A DNA stretch of 64,000 nt from Candidatus Accumulibacter appositus. Lineage in GTDB: Bacteria; Pseudomonadota; Gammaproteobacteria; Burkholderiales; Rhodocyclaceae. Under the pieces are notes generated by a model, which did not search any database, was not told the origin of the DNA, and saw nothing but the letters and a program-made list of their open reading frames with translations. The stretch spans positions 86,563 to 150,562 of the forward strand of contig JEMX01000011.1 of NCBI GenBank assembly GCA_000585055.1. The letters are read 5' to 3'. The first letter of the stretch is position 1, and each line of letters starts with the position of its first letter. Positions 1 to 8,634 of the stretch are shown here, piece by piece. The position numbers and the translations under genes were made by a program.

Positions 1-734
1 TTCGCCTGACTGAGTTGCTCGATTTGTTGCTGCCGTTCCGCAGCGGTCTTCACTTGTTGATCTCGGTCAGCCGCCAGCTTTTCGACTTCCTGCTTGCTAT
101 CTCTCACATAGATCACGTGCCCCAGCTCCGGTTGCCGTGACTCCGCGACTTGAAGACAGCGAAAACCCCGCCCGGCCAGCAGTTGATCAACGCTTGACAA
201 ATCCGCACCGACGCCGCTTAGCCCTGCCGTTGGAAGGGCTACCCGCGCCACAAGCACATCGACACCCTCCAGGAAGTCGCCCATGCTCTCCGCAATATGC
301 GCGGCTGGAAAACAACTTATGAACACCCAGTTGAACAGCTTTGCACCCGGGCCACGGCTGGACAGCAGAGAATCAAGGCGCACGCCTTCCAGCCGTTGCT
401 CACCAATCGTCTTCAGGTTGCGCCAGATTGGCGCGAGCGTTTCTGGCACGAGCAGCCCACTTTCGGCGGCATTACTGGCAAGGAAGAAATCAGTTTCACC
501 ATTAACCTTATCGATCAGTGACTGCTTTACAGACCACCCTCCGTGCAGTTCGGCTATTTTCGACAATGATTTACAGTTGCGCTCATCCGCATCAATCAGC
601 AGAGCGTTTTCAATTGGCCATTCCTGATACGCAACAATGCCCACCCCCCCCCCAGCGCCTACATGAAGGAGCCCCGTCGGCGTGAAGAGAAGCCTAAGGT
701 GTTGGATCCAGCTATCGAGTGTGGTAACGGGCAT
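1..734 (-). CDS. FkbM-like methyltransferase-fold protein with coiled-coil tail (partial)
   Basis: This frame is open from an ATG at 734 to the window edge (244 codons); the 3' end is missing. The N-terminus reads like an FkbM-family fold: a glycine-rich LHVGAGGG motif near residues 24-31, an acidic LLIDAD strand end, a FFLASN strand, then RLDSLL. The part that normally carries the FkbM DVQGAE-type motif reads FISCFPAAH, so catalytic residues may be lost. From about residue 215 the sequence becomes a Gln/Glu/Lys-rich coiled coil. It starts 14 bases after the 831-residue protein gene and is probably co-transcribed with it. A run of ten C on the + strand (644-653), G10 in the coding strand, lies at codons 28-31. 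The family assignment is inference from motifs. Confidence 0.6.
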   Translation of the reverse strand, partial: MPVTTLDSWIQHLRLLFTPTGLLHVGAGGGVGIVAYQEWPIENALLIDADERNCKSLSKIAELHGGWSVKQSLIDKVNGETDFFLASNAAESGLLVPETLAPIWRNLKTIGEQRLEGVRLDSLLSSRGPGAKLFNWVFISCFPAAHIAESMGDFLEGVDVLVARVALPTAGLSGVGADLSSVDQLLAGRGFRCLQVAESRQPELGHVIYVRDSKQEVEKLAADRDQQVKTAAERQQQIEQLSQA

Positions 735-748
735 AAGAATCTCGCTTT

Positions 749-3244
749 TTAGCTACTGCTAAGTGGCTTCAGGGTCACGTTCTTTAAGCGGATTGCAAGC
801 ATACGTTGATCGGCCGAACCCCGGCTTGCTGGCGAAATGAGTTTGACGAATGAAAACTCCAGCTCTAGATCACTGGCGCACTGCTCCGGCAAGAGCTGAA
901 CCTCAGCAACCAGCTTGATCGGGTAGTGACGCCTCTTCCCAAGAGCTTGTGTCAGCCAGCCCTGCGGATAGGCATCGGCGAAATATACCGGCTTGCCGGC
1001 GAGTTTGTATTGCACGCCCTTGAGCACCTCCGGAGCGATGGCATCGACAATCTCCAAGCCGATTTGATAACGGCCTGGTTTCACTGCCGGCAAAACCAGC
1101 ATGCTTACCGGCCCTGGTCCGGCCCAACGGCCGTCAATTTCCGGCTCGTACCAATTACGGCCAACAATTCTGTTCCGCAGATCAACCCCGTGGATCTCTC
1201 TGTCGAGTATTGGGACAATACGCACGGTCTTGAGAAATATAGCGTGTTTGCGGGCACCGCCTGCCCTAGGAGGAAGCAGCCTGGAAAAATCGAAGCGAAG
1301 TTTCCCGGGCTGCTCCGCATCAGCTACCAAGACCCGAAAAACCGTCTGCCACGTAACCGGATAGTCGACTTGCTTCGCAGACCTACCGTCAAAAACCGCT
1401 GCGGACACCGGCTGCCGATCATCTCCGGTGAAGAACAGGGTTCTATCATTAAAGCTGATTGCCATGTTTTGGAGAATTGAGGGACTCATAGCGTCCAAAA
1501 TATCCAGTTCCATCCGGTATTCACCCGGCTGTAGCAACGGCACTGAGATCGTACTGCTCCTCTCCGGCCCGGCCCAGCGGCCATCCGGCTCCGCCTCGTA
1601 CCAGTTGTCCCCCTGGACATCGCTTGTCAGATCAATGGTGATTGGCAAGGATGGCGCGGAATTCGCTTGGGCAGATGCTGCCTGTTTGTTGGCGTTGACC
1701 TCCTGGTACTTCAGAAAATAGTTTTCAAGCTCTTCCTGAACCTGATGAAGCTGAAGAAGCAGTAACTCATTTTCTTGCTCTAGTTCTCTTAGCTTGGTTG
1801 CTTGCCGCTTTCCCTCCGCCACCTCCCTCTCAAGATCATCCGCACGCCTCTTTGCCTGCGTAGCGTCTTTTTTGTGCCGCTCCGCTTCAGCTTCGCGTAC
1901 GGAAACGATTTTCTCCAAGGCCGCCAGTTTTTCAACAGATAGTTGCCGCGCCCTATCCCGTTCTATCGCAAGTTCTTTCGCTTTCCGCAAATCCCTTTCG
2001 AGCGCTTCCTGCGCCTGCTGCAACTGAAGGCGCAACTGTTTGGCTTCGTGCTCGCCCTGTCTTATCAGTTCCTCGTTTTTTGTTGCTCGTTCCGCGGCAG
2101 TAGCGGTCAGCCGCTCTGCTTCACGCTCCCGCGTTGCCAGTTTCCTCTCTAGTGCAGACAGTTTGTCAGCAGACAACCGGCGCGCCTCGTCTCTCTCTGA
2201 GGTCAGCTCTTTCGCCTTCAGGAAATAGACTTCGAGCTCTTCTTGAACCTGATGCAATTGGCGCAGCAGAAGCTCCTTTTCCTCTTGTTTCTCCTTGAGT
2301 TCTTCCTGATTTTCCTTTGCTTGTTTCGCGTCGTTCTTGTGCCGTTCCGCTTCACGTTCACGCACTGCAAGCGCTTGCTCAAGTGCGGAGAGCTTCTCCA
2401 AGGATAGCCGCTGCGCTTCGTGTTTTTTTGAAGCGAGCTCCCTCAGCGCAATCTGACCAGCTTTCAATGAATTGGCCAATCGCTGGTATTCCGCCATAGC
2501 CATCTCGGCCAGAACGCTGCGCGGATTGGACTCTCCAGAAAACAAATCTGCAGAACCTTCAAGCTCGTCATAGAGAGCTCGAACTTCCGGCATCTCCTCA
2601 AGCATCTGACTGGCAATCAAACCAAAAATCGGACTCTCTCTATGCTCCAGTGCCGTTGCTTTGACAACTTGCGTGCCCAAGGAAAGCCCACGCTGCTCTC
2701 TTAGCAACGGCAACAGCTTCTCTTGGCCTTCAACGCGAGCCACAGCATCGGCGTTTATTAGCAAACAGCGATCTTGGTGACGCGCATAAAATCGCAAGAG
2801 CTGGTCATTGAAGAAAAGCCATGACTGCAAGGCATCCTCGATCACCTCCTTGACCTGCTTGTCCGCAACGTTCTCCAACCTGGCCAACGCCGTCGCTGGC
2901 GAACTGTAGGTCAGAACAAAGCGTATTTGAGGATCAAAATCATGCCAGAAAGCCAGCAAGTGAACCGTATTGACATCAGCCCAACCCCAGTTTTCATTTT
3001 CCATATTGGCAATAAACAAATCAACCGCCAGGTTTTGCCAAACCTTTCCTGGGTCGACTTGCATCACTTCTCCTGCGCCAACTGCCGGAACTTCATGTGC
3101 AATACAGAGCTTACGCTGAAAATCTGCAGGAGAAAATTGCTCATGCCGACACGAGACTGCTTCGTGTAGTCCGCTATTAAGCAAAACACGATGAATCATT
3201 TCATAACCAGAAGTGGGATGTCCGCAGGTCAAGACAATCTTCAT
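749..3244 (-). CDS. Modular coiled-coil protein with sulfotransferase-like N-terminus and duplicated C-terminal module
   Basis: An 831-residue protein. Residues 1-200 resemble a P-loop/sulfotransferase-type domain (start MKIVLTCGHPTSGYEMIH). About residues 255-535 form a long heptad-rich coiled coil with internal repeats; the phrase LHQVQEELExYFLK occurs twice, with a diverged copy between. The C-terminus holds two related modules about 150 residues apart, each opened by NWYExExDGRWAGP (near residues 547 and 697) and each followed by a P(L/A)xxPGxYxxxLxIxDAxxP segment. Such WYExE-GRW modules are seen in proteins encoded with glycosyltransferases, so a role in surface glycan assembly is likely but unproven. 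The gene lies 14 bases downstream of the glycosyltransferase gene and 14 bases upstream of the FkbM-like gene. Confidence 0.75.
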   Translation of the reverse strand: MKIVLTCGHPTSGYEMIHRVLLNSGLHEAVSCRHEQFSPADFQRKLCIAHEVPAVGAGEVMQVDPGKVWQNLAVDLFIANMENENWGWADVNTVHLLAFWHDFDPQIRFVLTYSSPATALARLENVADKQVKEVIEDALQSWLFFNDQLLRFYARHQDRCLLINADAVARVEGQEKLLPLLREQRGLSLGTQVVKATALEHRESPIFGLIASQMLEEMPEVRALYDELEGSADLFSGESNPRSVLAEMAMAEYQRLANSLKAGQIALRELASKKHEAQRLSLEKLSALEQALAVREREAERHKNDAKQAKENQEELKEKQEEKELLLRQLHQVQEELEVYFLKAKELTSERDEARRLSADKLSALERKLATREREAERLTATAAERATKNEELIRQGEHEAKQLRLQLQQAQEALERDLRKAKELAIERDRARQLSVEKLAALEKIVSVREAEAERHKKDATQAKRRADDLEREVAEGKRQATKLRELEQENELLLLQLHQVQEELENYFLKYQEVNANKQAASAQANSAPSLPITIDLTSDVQGDNWYEAEPDGRWAGPERSSTISVPLLQPGEYRMELDILDAMSPSILQNMAISFNDRTLFFTGDDRQPVSAAVFDGRSAKQVDYPVTWQTVFRVLVADAEQPGKLRFDFSRLLPPRAGGARKHAIFLKTVRIVPILDREIHGVDLRNRIVGRNWYEPEIDGRWAGPGPVSMLVLPAVKPGRYQIGLEIVDAIAPEVLKGVQYKLAGKPVYFADAYPQGWLTQALGKRRHYPIKLVAEVQLLPEQCASDLELEFSFVKLISPASRGSADQRMLAIRLKNVTLKPLSSS

Positions 3245-3258
3245 TCACGGATTCCTGA

Positions 3259-4761
3259 TCAAGTATTAGGAGCTGATTTATTAACATGCTGGTCAAAGAA
3301 AGCTTCCCATTGGGGGAGTAAGCTTTCCCGAGAAAACCGGGCTGCAACCCGCGCAGCGGCGGCGCGTTTTTCATTTGCCTCTCCAGCCCCTTCCTTGCCG
3401 AGGAGATAACGAATCTTCTGTGCAGCTTGCTCGGACGAATACGGATCAAAGTAGGCTGCAGCCGATTGAAATATTTCCTGATGCACCGCAATATCGGACG
3501 CTATCACAAGGCCGCCACAACACATCGCTTCGACACCGGAGTAGTCAAAGCCCTCCGCTACACTCGGGCAAATCGTCGCTGCGGCATGCTGGTACAGAAC
3601 CCGTAGCTCGTCGGATGGCACATTGCTGAGATGAACGAGGTCGCCCTGATCGAGCCATGGCTGGAACGATTTGAGAATCGGTTTACTGTCCCACCCAGGG
3701 GCGCCAACAATGACCAGTCGAAGCTCGGGAAGATCCGTGAATTTCAGTCGCTCCCAGGCAGCAACGAGCAACTGATGGTTCTTTCTCGGCTCGAGGGTCG
3801 ACACCATCAGCAGATAGGGTGCATCGATCAGGGCTTTTCCGGGCTTGAACGATGCCGCTGCCGGTGACGCTTCGTCGCGATGCCAACGTGTCCGCAAGAT
3901 CCGCAGCGCATACGCTCGCTCGGTGGCCTCAACAAAGTAATCTGGCGAAACCATATTGTGGATCACGGCCGTCCGTGGCTCTGCTTCCGGGAAGAGAGTC
4001 AGCAGATCCTGCCGCGTCGCCTCGGAAACACACACGAAGCACGCCCCGGAGGCAACATTGTCGCGTAAGGGATAGAAGTGCGAAGCCTGGTGAAATCCCT
4101 TGTCGCTGATCGTATGCGGCATGAGAATCGGCACGGCATCATGGTATCGAACGACCAATTGCGTACCGGACGCGACGCGACCGGGGAAAGGCATCTGGGC
4201 CAGGAGGAAATCGTACCCGCTGGTGTCTACCGCAAGGAAGCGCGACTTGCCGCATAGCGGAAATGCAGACATTCCGACTTCGTACATCAGGCGTCTGGCT
4301 GGCCGAAGGATCCTGTAGTTGGCAGACGTAACTAGCGATTTCTTCTCTGCCGCGAGCGTCTTGCTGAAAAATCTCGACCAGATGAAGTCGGCAAACAGCC
4401 GTTCATCAAATAAACCGAGAGTGACTGGCCGTGGCGTCCGTGCTTGCCAACGCAGGCGGAATAACTGGGTGAGTTTTCCGATCTCCCTGATTACCTGGGC
4501 AAGCAAGTCCCTTTTTCCGGCACCGTAGAAGGAAATAACGCTACGGGAGTGCCGAAGGATTCGCTCAGCAGGCGCGAAGTGGCTGTCAACGTCGTCGATC
4601 TCGCAAACCAGTGGGCCGCCTCCGTGTTGCAGCAAGCCCTCGACGTGGAACTTGTCTGAAAGGCATCGCAAACCGGCGAAAAGCAGACGCGTTTCCTGGG
4701 GAACACCGGCGTAGCCATCCAGCGCCGGCTTGAGATCCACAAGGATTCTGCGCCTAGTCAT
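3259..4761 (-). CDS. Family 4 (GT-B) glycosyltransferase
   Basis: A 500-residue retaining glycosyltransferase of the GT4 type. The C-terminal Rossmann domain shows the usual order: LMVSTLEPRKNHQLLVAAW (donor-site strand and Arg/Lys), VIVGAPGWDS, VHLSNVPSDELRVLY, then ICPSVAEGFDYSGVEAM, which holds the E-x7-E-type nucleotide-sugar motif. It has no signal peptide and should act in the cytoplasm on a lipid-linked or nascent glycan. It is the first recognisable gene of a leftward operon with the two genes that follow. The N-terminal 130 residues are less conserved. Donor sugar and product cannot be read from the sequence. Confidence 0.85.
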   Translation of the reverse strand: MTRRRILVDLKPALDGYAGVPQETRLLFAGLRCLSDKFHVEGLLQHGGGPLVCEIDDVDSHFAPAERILRHSRSVISFYGAGKRDLLAQVIREIGKLTQLFRLRWQARTPRPVTLGLFDERLFADFIWSRFFSKTLAAEKKSLVTSANYRILRPARRLMYEVGMSAFPLCGKSRFLAVDTSGYDFLLAQMPFPGRVASGTQLVVRYHDAVPILMPHTISDKGFHQASHFYPLRDNVASGACFVCVSEATRQDLLTLFPEAEPRTAVIHNMVSPDYFVEATERAYALRILRTRWHRDEASPAAASFKPGKALIDAPYLLMVSTLEPRKNHQLLVAAWERLKFTDLPELRLVIVGAPGWDSKPILKSFQPWLDQGDLVHLSNVPSDELRVLYQHAAATICPSVAEGFDYSGVEAMCCGGLVIASDIAVHQEIFQSAAAYFDPYSSEQAAQKIRYLLGKEGAGEANEKRAAAARVAARFSRESLLPQWEAFFDQHVNKSAPNT

Positions 4762-5353
4762 TCTTGCGCCGCAAAAATTTTTCCGGGCTGTGTCTGCATC
4801 ATCGAATCGTTCAATCTATCCTGGCGCCAGCGCCGGCCACCAACAATAAATCCTGGCCAGCATGCCGGCGACGTGAAAGCGTCATGGAAAGGAATCCCCT
4901 TAGCGAACACCTGCTGCTCAGGGGACGGTTTAGGTCCGATCAATTTCGGGTCGGCGAAGCGGTCGATTCTAGCGAGGCGCGCTTTCCTGGTCAATGAACT
5001 CGGCGAACGATGAACGACATCACACCGGCACTGAGCTCATGCGACGGGCGTCTGCCACACCCGTGATCGTCGCCAAGTCTGTCGCTTCATCACCTCTAAC
5101 GGTCATGACACGAAGGGGCACCACAAATCACGAAAGTCATGACCGCCCCCTGGCACTTGCAGTGCACATCCCGGTCCTTGCTTGGGTGCCACGAACCGCT
5201 TCTTCCAAGATGGTAGCCGGGATGCTCCTGGATGACCTGAAAGCAGCCGATCGCCGCGCGTTTGGCGCAATGCGCACATCCGTCGATAGAATGGGTGCCT
5301 GGAAGCAACTGCGACGCCCGCATGGCGCCGCCCCCCCCACCAGGAGCATGCGC
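4762..5353. other. Intergenic region between divergent glycan operon and paaY
   Basis: 592 bases separate two divergent transcription units. Bases 5,101-5,210 hold copy A of the interspersed repeat listed separately. A reading frame open from 4,994 through to paaY is an upstream extension of paaY with no domain character. A leftward frame of 78 codons (4,758-4,994) ends in an ATGA overlap with the glycosyltransferase start, but I recognise nothing in it. Promoters for both units must lie here; I cannot place them with confidence. Confidence 0.5.
5101..5210 (+). repeat. Interspersed repeat copy A
   Basis: It opens with GGTCATGAC, continues with CAAATCACGAAAGTCATGACC and CCCCCT, then a GCAGTGCACATCCCGG segment. 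The first half aligns with copy D (32,117) and the AAAGTCATGACC and GCAGTGCxCATxCCGG parts align with copy B (20,464). The 3' hairpin half seen in B, C and D is missing or too diverged to see. Confidence 0.5.
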
Positions 5354-5986
5354 ATGAACCGCCCCCGCGTTTTCGCCATCGACGGCATCGTTCCGGTCGT
5401 CGACCCCAGTAGCTACGTTCATCCGTCGGCGGTTCTGATCGGCGACGTGATCGTCGGGCCCGGCTGCTATGTCGGCCCGTGCGCCAGCCTGCGCGGCGAC
5501 TTCGGGCGCCTGATTCTCGAACGCGGCGTCAATGTGCAGGACACCTGCGTCATGCACGGCTTTCCCGGCACCGATACGATCATCGAGGAGGATGGCCATA
5601 TTGGCCACGGCGCGGTACTGCACGGCTGCCGCATCGGCAGGAACGCGCTGGTCGGCATGAATGCGGTGATCATGGACAACGCCGTCGTCGGCGAATCGTC
5701 GATCATCGCCGCCTGCGCCTTTGTCAGGGCGGGAATGGAGGTGCCGCCGCGCTCCCTGGTCGCCGGCGTTCCCGCCAAGGTCATGCGCGAACTCAGCGAG
5801 CAGGAAATGACCTGGAAAGTAGAAGGCACGCTGACCTATCAGGATCTCACCCGACGCTCGCTGGCGACGCTGGTCGAGACCGAAGCGCTTACCGCCGTCG
5901 AGCCGGACCGCAAACGTTTCGATCTGCCTGGTGTTCAGCCGCTGATCGAGTTACGCAAACAGGCGCCGGGTGGGAACGGAGGCTAA
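5354..5986 (+). CDS. paaY: PaaY-type gamma carbonic anhydrase-like hexapeptide protein
   Basis: 210 residues in the chosen frame. The start at 5,354 ([11 protein letters not shown]) follows an AGGAG seven bases upstream; an ATG at 5,348 sits too close to it. The protein is a left-handed beta-helix built of hexapeptide repeats from about residue 15 to 150, with the three likely metal-binding histidines of the gamma-carbonic anhydrase/PaaY group in CVMHGFPG and [11 protein letters not shown]. PaaY is a thioesterase linked to phenylacetate catabolism, thought to clear dead-end CoA adducts. The paaI remnant and paaJ downstream support this over a generic gamma-CA. Extending the frame upstream to 4,994 would give 330 residues, far too long for the family. 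Confidence 0.85.
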   Translation: MNRPRVFAIDGIVPVVDPSSYVHPSAVLIGDVIVGPGCYVGPCASLRGDFGRLILERGVNVQDTCVMHGFPGTDTIIEEDGHIGHGAVLHGCRIGRNALVGMNAVIMDNAVVGESSIIAACAFVRAGMEVPPRSLVAGVPAKVMRELSEQEMTWKVEGTLTYQDLTRRSLATLVETEALTAVEPDRKRFDLPGVQPLIELRKQAPGGNGG

Positions 5987-6626
5987 TAGGAAGAGGATGG
6001 TGCTGGCTTGCCGCGTCGGCTGCGCCTCCTGCAATTACCCTGGGTGCGGAATGGGCGCCGGCATAGCGCTGGTCGCGGCAACTGCAGTCCATCCGCTGCG
6101 CCTTCTCGACGCCCGGAAAGGTGTCACGCGGCGCGCAAACAGATCGCTCGGCAAGCGCTTCGCGCTGGCCCCGCTTACTCGCGATTGACGATGCGCGCTC
6201 GACCAGATATGGTCCACCGTCACCATTCCTGTCACGGCGCTTACCTGTCCACTCTCGCCGACTCGGCCTTTGCCTACGCCTGCAACCGCAACAACCGGAA
6301 CCCGGTCGCCTCTGCGTGCCATAACGACTTGCTCAGCCCAGCGTGCGCTTGCCTTGCGCCAAGTCGAGGACAGCAAGGCCGGCGCATCAAGCAGCGCCAG
6401 CAGCCAGCTGGCGAACGCGCTTGAAGGAAACCCGCAATGAGGCCTCGACCGCGACCCTCGCTCCCGCCGCCACTCCCCCGCAGCACAGCAGGTCGACAGC
6501 ACCGCGCGCAACACCGACGCTGTGCTGTCGCGCCTGCGCACTCCCCGTACCCCCAAGTCAAGCACCCCAGCACGCATTCATACTGCATGCCCGCAGGCGC
6601 TCGACCACACCAAGGAATACCCGTAA
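5987..6626. other. Degraded interval between paaY and paaJ
   Basis: 640 bases without an intact gene. The middle (about 6,134-6,345) carries the paaI remnant described separately. The rest (5,987-6,130 and 6,346-6,626) translates to Arg/Pro/Ala-rich strings in every frame and shows nothing I recognise. A start region for paaJ must lie at the right end, but no clear Shine-Dalgarno is seen just before 6,627. Confidence 0.6.
6134..6345 (+). pseudogene. paaI: Remnant of paaI (hydroxyphenylacetyl-CoA thioesterase)
   Basis: One frame, from 6,188, reads TMRARPDMV, SCHGAYLSTLADSAFAYACN and then PVASACHNDLLSPA. This matches the hotdog-fold core of PaaI, where family members read SCHGGxxFxLADxAFAYACN followed by VASACxxDFLxP, including the Asp of LADSA. 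Just upstream ARKQIARQAL resembles the PaaI N-terminal helix, but about a dozen residues between helix and core are missing. The C-terminal third (GDxLTAxA to the end) is absent; the frame runs on into low-information sequence until 6,424. The position between paaY and paaJ is where a paa cluster gene would be expected. I therefore call it a decayed gene, not an intact small protein. Confidence 0.65.
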
Positions 6627-7832
6627 ATGAACGAAGCTTTTATCTGCGACGCCGTCAGGACCCCGATCGGCCGCTATGGTGGCGCGCTCTCCAGCGTGCG
6701 CGCCGATGATCTCGCGGCGCTGCCGATTCGTGCCCTGATCGACCGCAATGCCGGGGTTAACTGGGCGCTCGTCGATGACGTGATCTATGGCTGCTCCAAT
6801 CAGGCCGGTGAAGACAACCGCAACGTCGCGCGCATGGCGGGCCTGCTCGCCGGCCTGCCGGTCGAGGTCGCGGGGATCACGGTCAACCGTCTCTGCGCCT
6901 CGGGAATGGATGCCGTCGGCCTGGCCGCGCGCTCGATCAAGGCCGGCGAAGCCGATCTGATGATTGCCGGTGGCGTCGAGAGCATGTCGCGCGCTCCCTT
7001 CGTGATGCCCAAGGCCGACAGCGCTTTCTCGCGCAGCACCGCGATCCACGACACGACGCTTGGCTGGCGCTTCGTCAACCCGCTGCTGAAGAAACTCCAC
7101 GACACGCACTCGATGGCGCAGACCGCCGACAATGTCGCCGCCCGGTTCAGCGTCTCGCGTGCCGACCAGGATGCTTTCGCCCTGCGCTCGCAGCAACGTT
7201 GGGGGGCGGCGCACGAAGCGGAGCGCTTTGCCGACGAGATTATTCCGGTGCGCCTGGCGCAAAAGAAAGGCAGTGGGAACGTCATCAGCGCCGACGAGCA
7301 CCCGCGCCCGGACATGACCCTGTCCAGACTGGCCAAGCGCGAAGGCATCAACGGTGCCGGACTCACCGTCACCGCCGGCAACTCGGCGGGCATCAATGAC
7401 GGCGCCTGCGCGCTGCTCATGGCCAGTGAAGAGGCGGCCGTCAAGCACGGCCTGACGCCGCGTGCTCGCGTTGTGGCCATGGCCACCGCCGGCGTCGCGC
7501 CAAGGATCATGGGCTTCGGTCCGGTGCCGGCGATCCGCAAACTGCTCGCCAGTACCGGGCTGCGCCTGGACCAGATGGACGTCATCGAGATCAACGAAGC
7601 CTTTGCCGCACAGTGCATCGCTGTGCTGCGCGAGCTCTCGATCCCGATCAACGCCGCGCACGTCAATCCGAACGGCGGCGCGATCGCCGTCGGCCATCCG
7701 CTCGGCATGACCGGCGCCCGCCTGGTGGCCACCGCCACCTGGGAGCTACGTCGCCGCTCCGGGCGCTACGCGCTGTGTGCCTTGTGCGTCGGCGTCGGCC
7801 AGGGCGTAGCGATGATCATCGAGCGCGTCTGA
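6627..7832 (+). CDS. paaJ: 3-oxoadipyl-CoA/3-oxo-5,6-dehydrosuberyl-CoA thiolase
   Basis: 401 residues, the usual length of PaaJ/PcaF thiolases. The acyl-accepting cysteine is in NRLCASGMDAVG (near residue 90), the catalytic His in NPNGGAIAVGHPLGMTGAR, and the second catalytic Cys in CALCVGVGQG near the C-terminus. The enzyme cleaves the beta-keto C8 and C6 CoA intermediates of phenylacetate degradation, and PcaF does the same step of the beta-ketoadipate path. The paa neighbours favour paaJ. No other paa catabolic genes (paaABCDE, K, Z) are in the window, so substrate supply depends on genes elsewhere or the function has shifted. Confidence 0.88.
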   Translation: MNEAFICDAVRTPIGRYGGALSSVRADDLAALPIRALIDRNAGVNWALVDDVIYGCSNQAGEDNRNVARMAGLLAGLPVEVAGITVNRLCASGMDAVGLAARSIKAGEADLMIAGGVESMSRAPFVMPKADSAFSRSTAIHDTTLGWRFVNPLLKKLHDTHSMAQTADNVAARFSVSRADQDAFALRSQQRWGAAHEAERFADEIIPVRLAQKKGSGNVISADEHPRPDMTLSRLAKREGINGAGLTVTAGNSAGINDGACALLMASEEAAVKHGLTPRARVVAMATAGVAPRIMGFGPVPAIRKLLASTGLRLDQMDVIEINEAFAAQCIAVLRELSIPINAAHVNPNGGAIAVGHPLGMTGARLVATATWELRRRSGRYALCALCVGVGQGVAMIIERV

Positions 7833-7902
7833 GCCAGCTACCGAGCACAAGGTAGCGACGCTGCAAGCAATGGGCGGCCTGCCGCTTGTTGTGGCAAGCG
7901 GA

Positions 7903-8622
7903 TCAGACTACAAAGCGTGCCAGCCACGCGCGGGCGTCACCGATGCTGCGAATCCAGTCCGCCACATTCATGAAGTGCGGCGCACCAGCAATCACCCGGT
8001 AAGCCAGCCGCTCCGGCTGCTCGGCGTAGTAACTCGCGAGCTGTTCGTGCAGAGCACGCGCCGCTGCTGGCGGAACGACGGAGTCCTTCTCGGCGGTGAT
8101 CGAAAGCAAGGCCGTCGGATAGAAGCGCGCCGCTGCAGCATCGGCGTACTCCGCGAGCAATCCGGCCGGCGAGCCGAGCAACGCCACGGCAGCGCGCAGG
8201 CGACGATCAGCGCTGACGGCACCGTAAGTGATGCAGCCGCCCATCGACACCCCGGCGACGGCAAGTCGCTGCGGGTCGCTCAGACCGCTGTCGACCAGCG
8301 CGTCGAGCAGGCCGGGAAGCTCGGCGACCGTTCGCGCCACCAGCGTATTGAACAAGCTTTCCCTCACTTCGGGCGGCTGCGCGAACTGTTGCTCGAAATC
8401 GCGCAACCGTCGCTGCCCGTGGCCCACCGCATCGACGCCGACCGCCAGTAATCCTGCCGCGGCAAAGCGCTGCAGTTCGGGCAGGTGCAGTTCCTTGTCC
8501 GCGCCGAGTCCGTGAAACCATAGCACCGTTGGCAGCGGCATCGTAGCGCCGGCCCGGCGAACGATCAGCAGCGGCACCTCTCCGAGCTGCCGACGCTCGG
8601 CGGTCGTATTGATTACACTCAT
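7903..8622 (-). CDS. Alpha/beta hydrolase (dienelactone hydrolase/esterase-like)
   Basis: 239 residues with an alpha/beta-hydrolase core: WFHGLGADK as the oxyanion-hole strand near residue 35, GVSMGG as the nucleophile elbow near residue 123, TAEKD as the probable acid strand and APHF as the probable catalytic His. There is no signal peptide, so it should be cytoplasmic. It begins 12 bases after the TolC-family gene stop on the same strand, so it may be the last gene of the secretion operon, although a hydrolase is not a usual partner. The substrate is unknown. Confidence 0.8.
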   Translation of the reverse strand: MSVINTTAERRQLGEVPLLIVRRAGATMPLPTVLWFHGLGADKELHLPELQRFAAAGLLAVGVDAVGHGQRRLRDFEQQFAQPPEVRESLFNTLVARTVAELPGLLDALVDSGLSDPQRLAVAGVSMGGCITYGAVSADRRLRAAVALLGSPAGLLAEYADAAAARFYPTALLSITAEKDSVVPPAAARALHEQLASYYAEQPERLAYRVIAGAPHFMNVADWIRSIGDARAWLARFVV

Positions 8623-8634
8623 CGACCCACCGAC

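Noticed and set aside
4758..4994. 78-codon leftward frame overlapping the glycosyltransferase start as ATGA
   Set aside because: The overlap is tempting, but no domain or family resemblance and no ribosome site support it.
4994..5353. N-terminal extension of PaaY to 4,994
   Set aside because: It covers repeat copy A and makes the protein 120 residues too long; a good ribosome site precedes 5,354.
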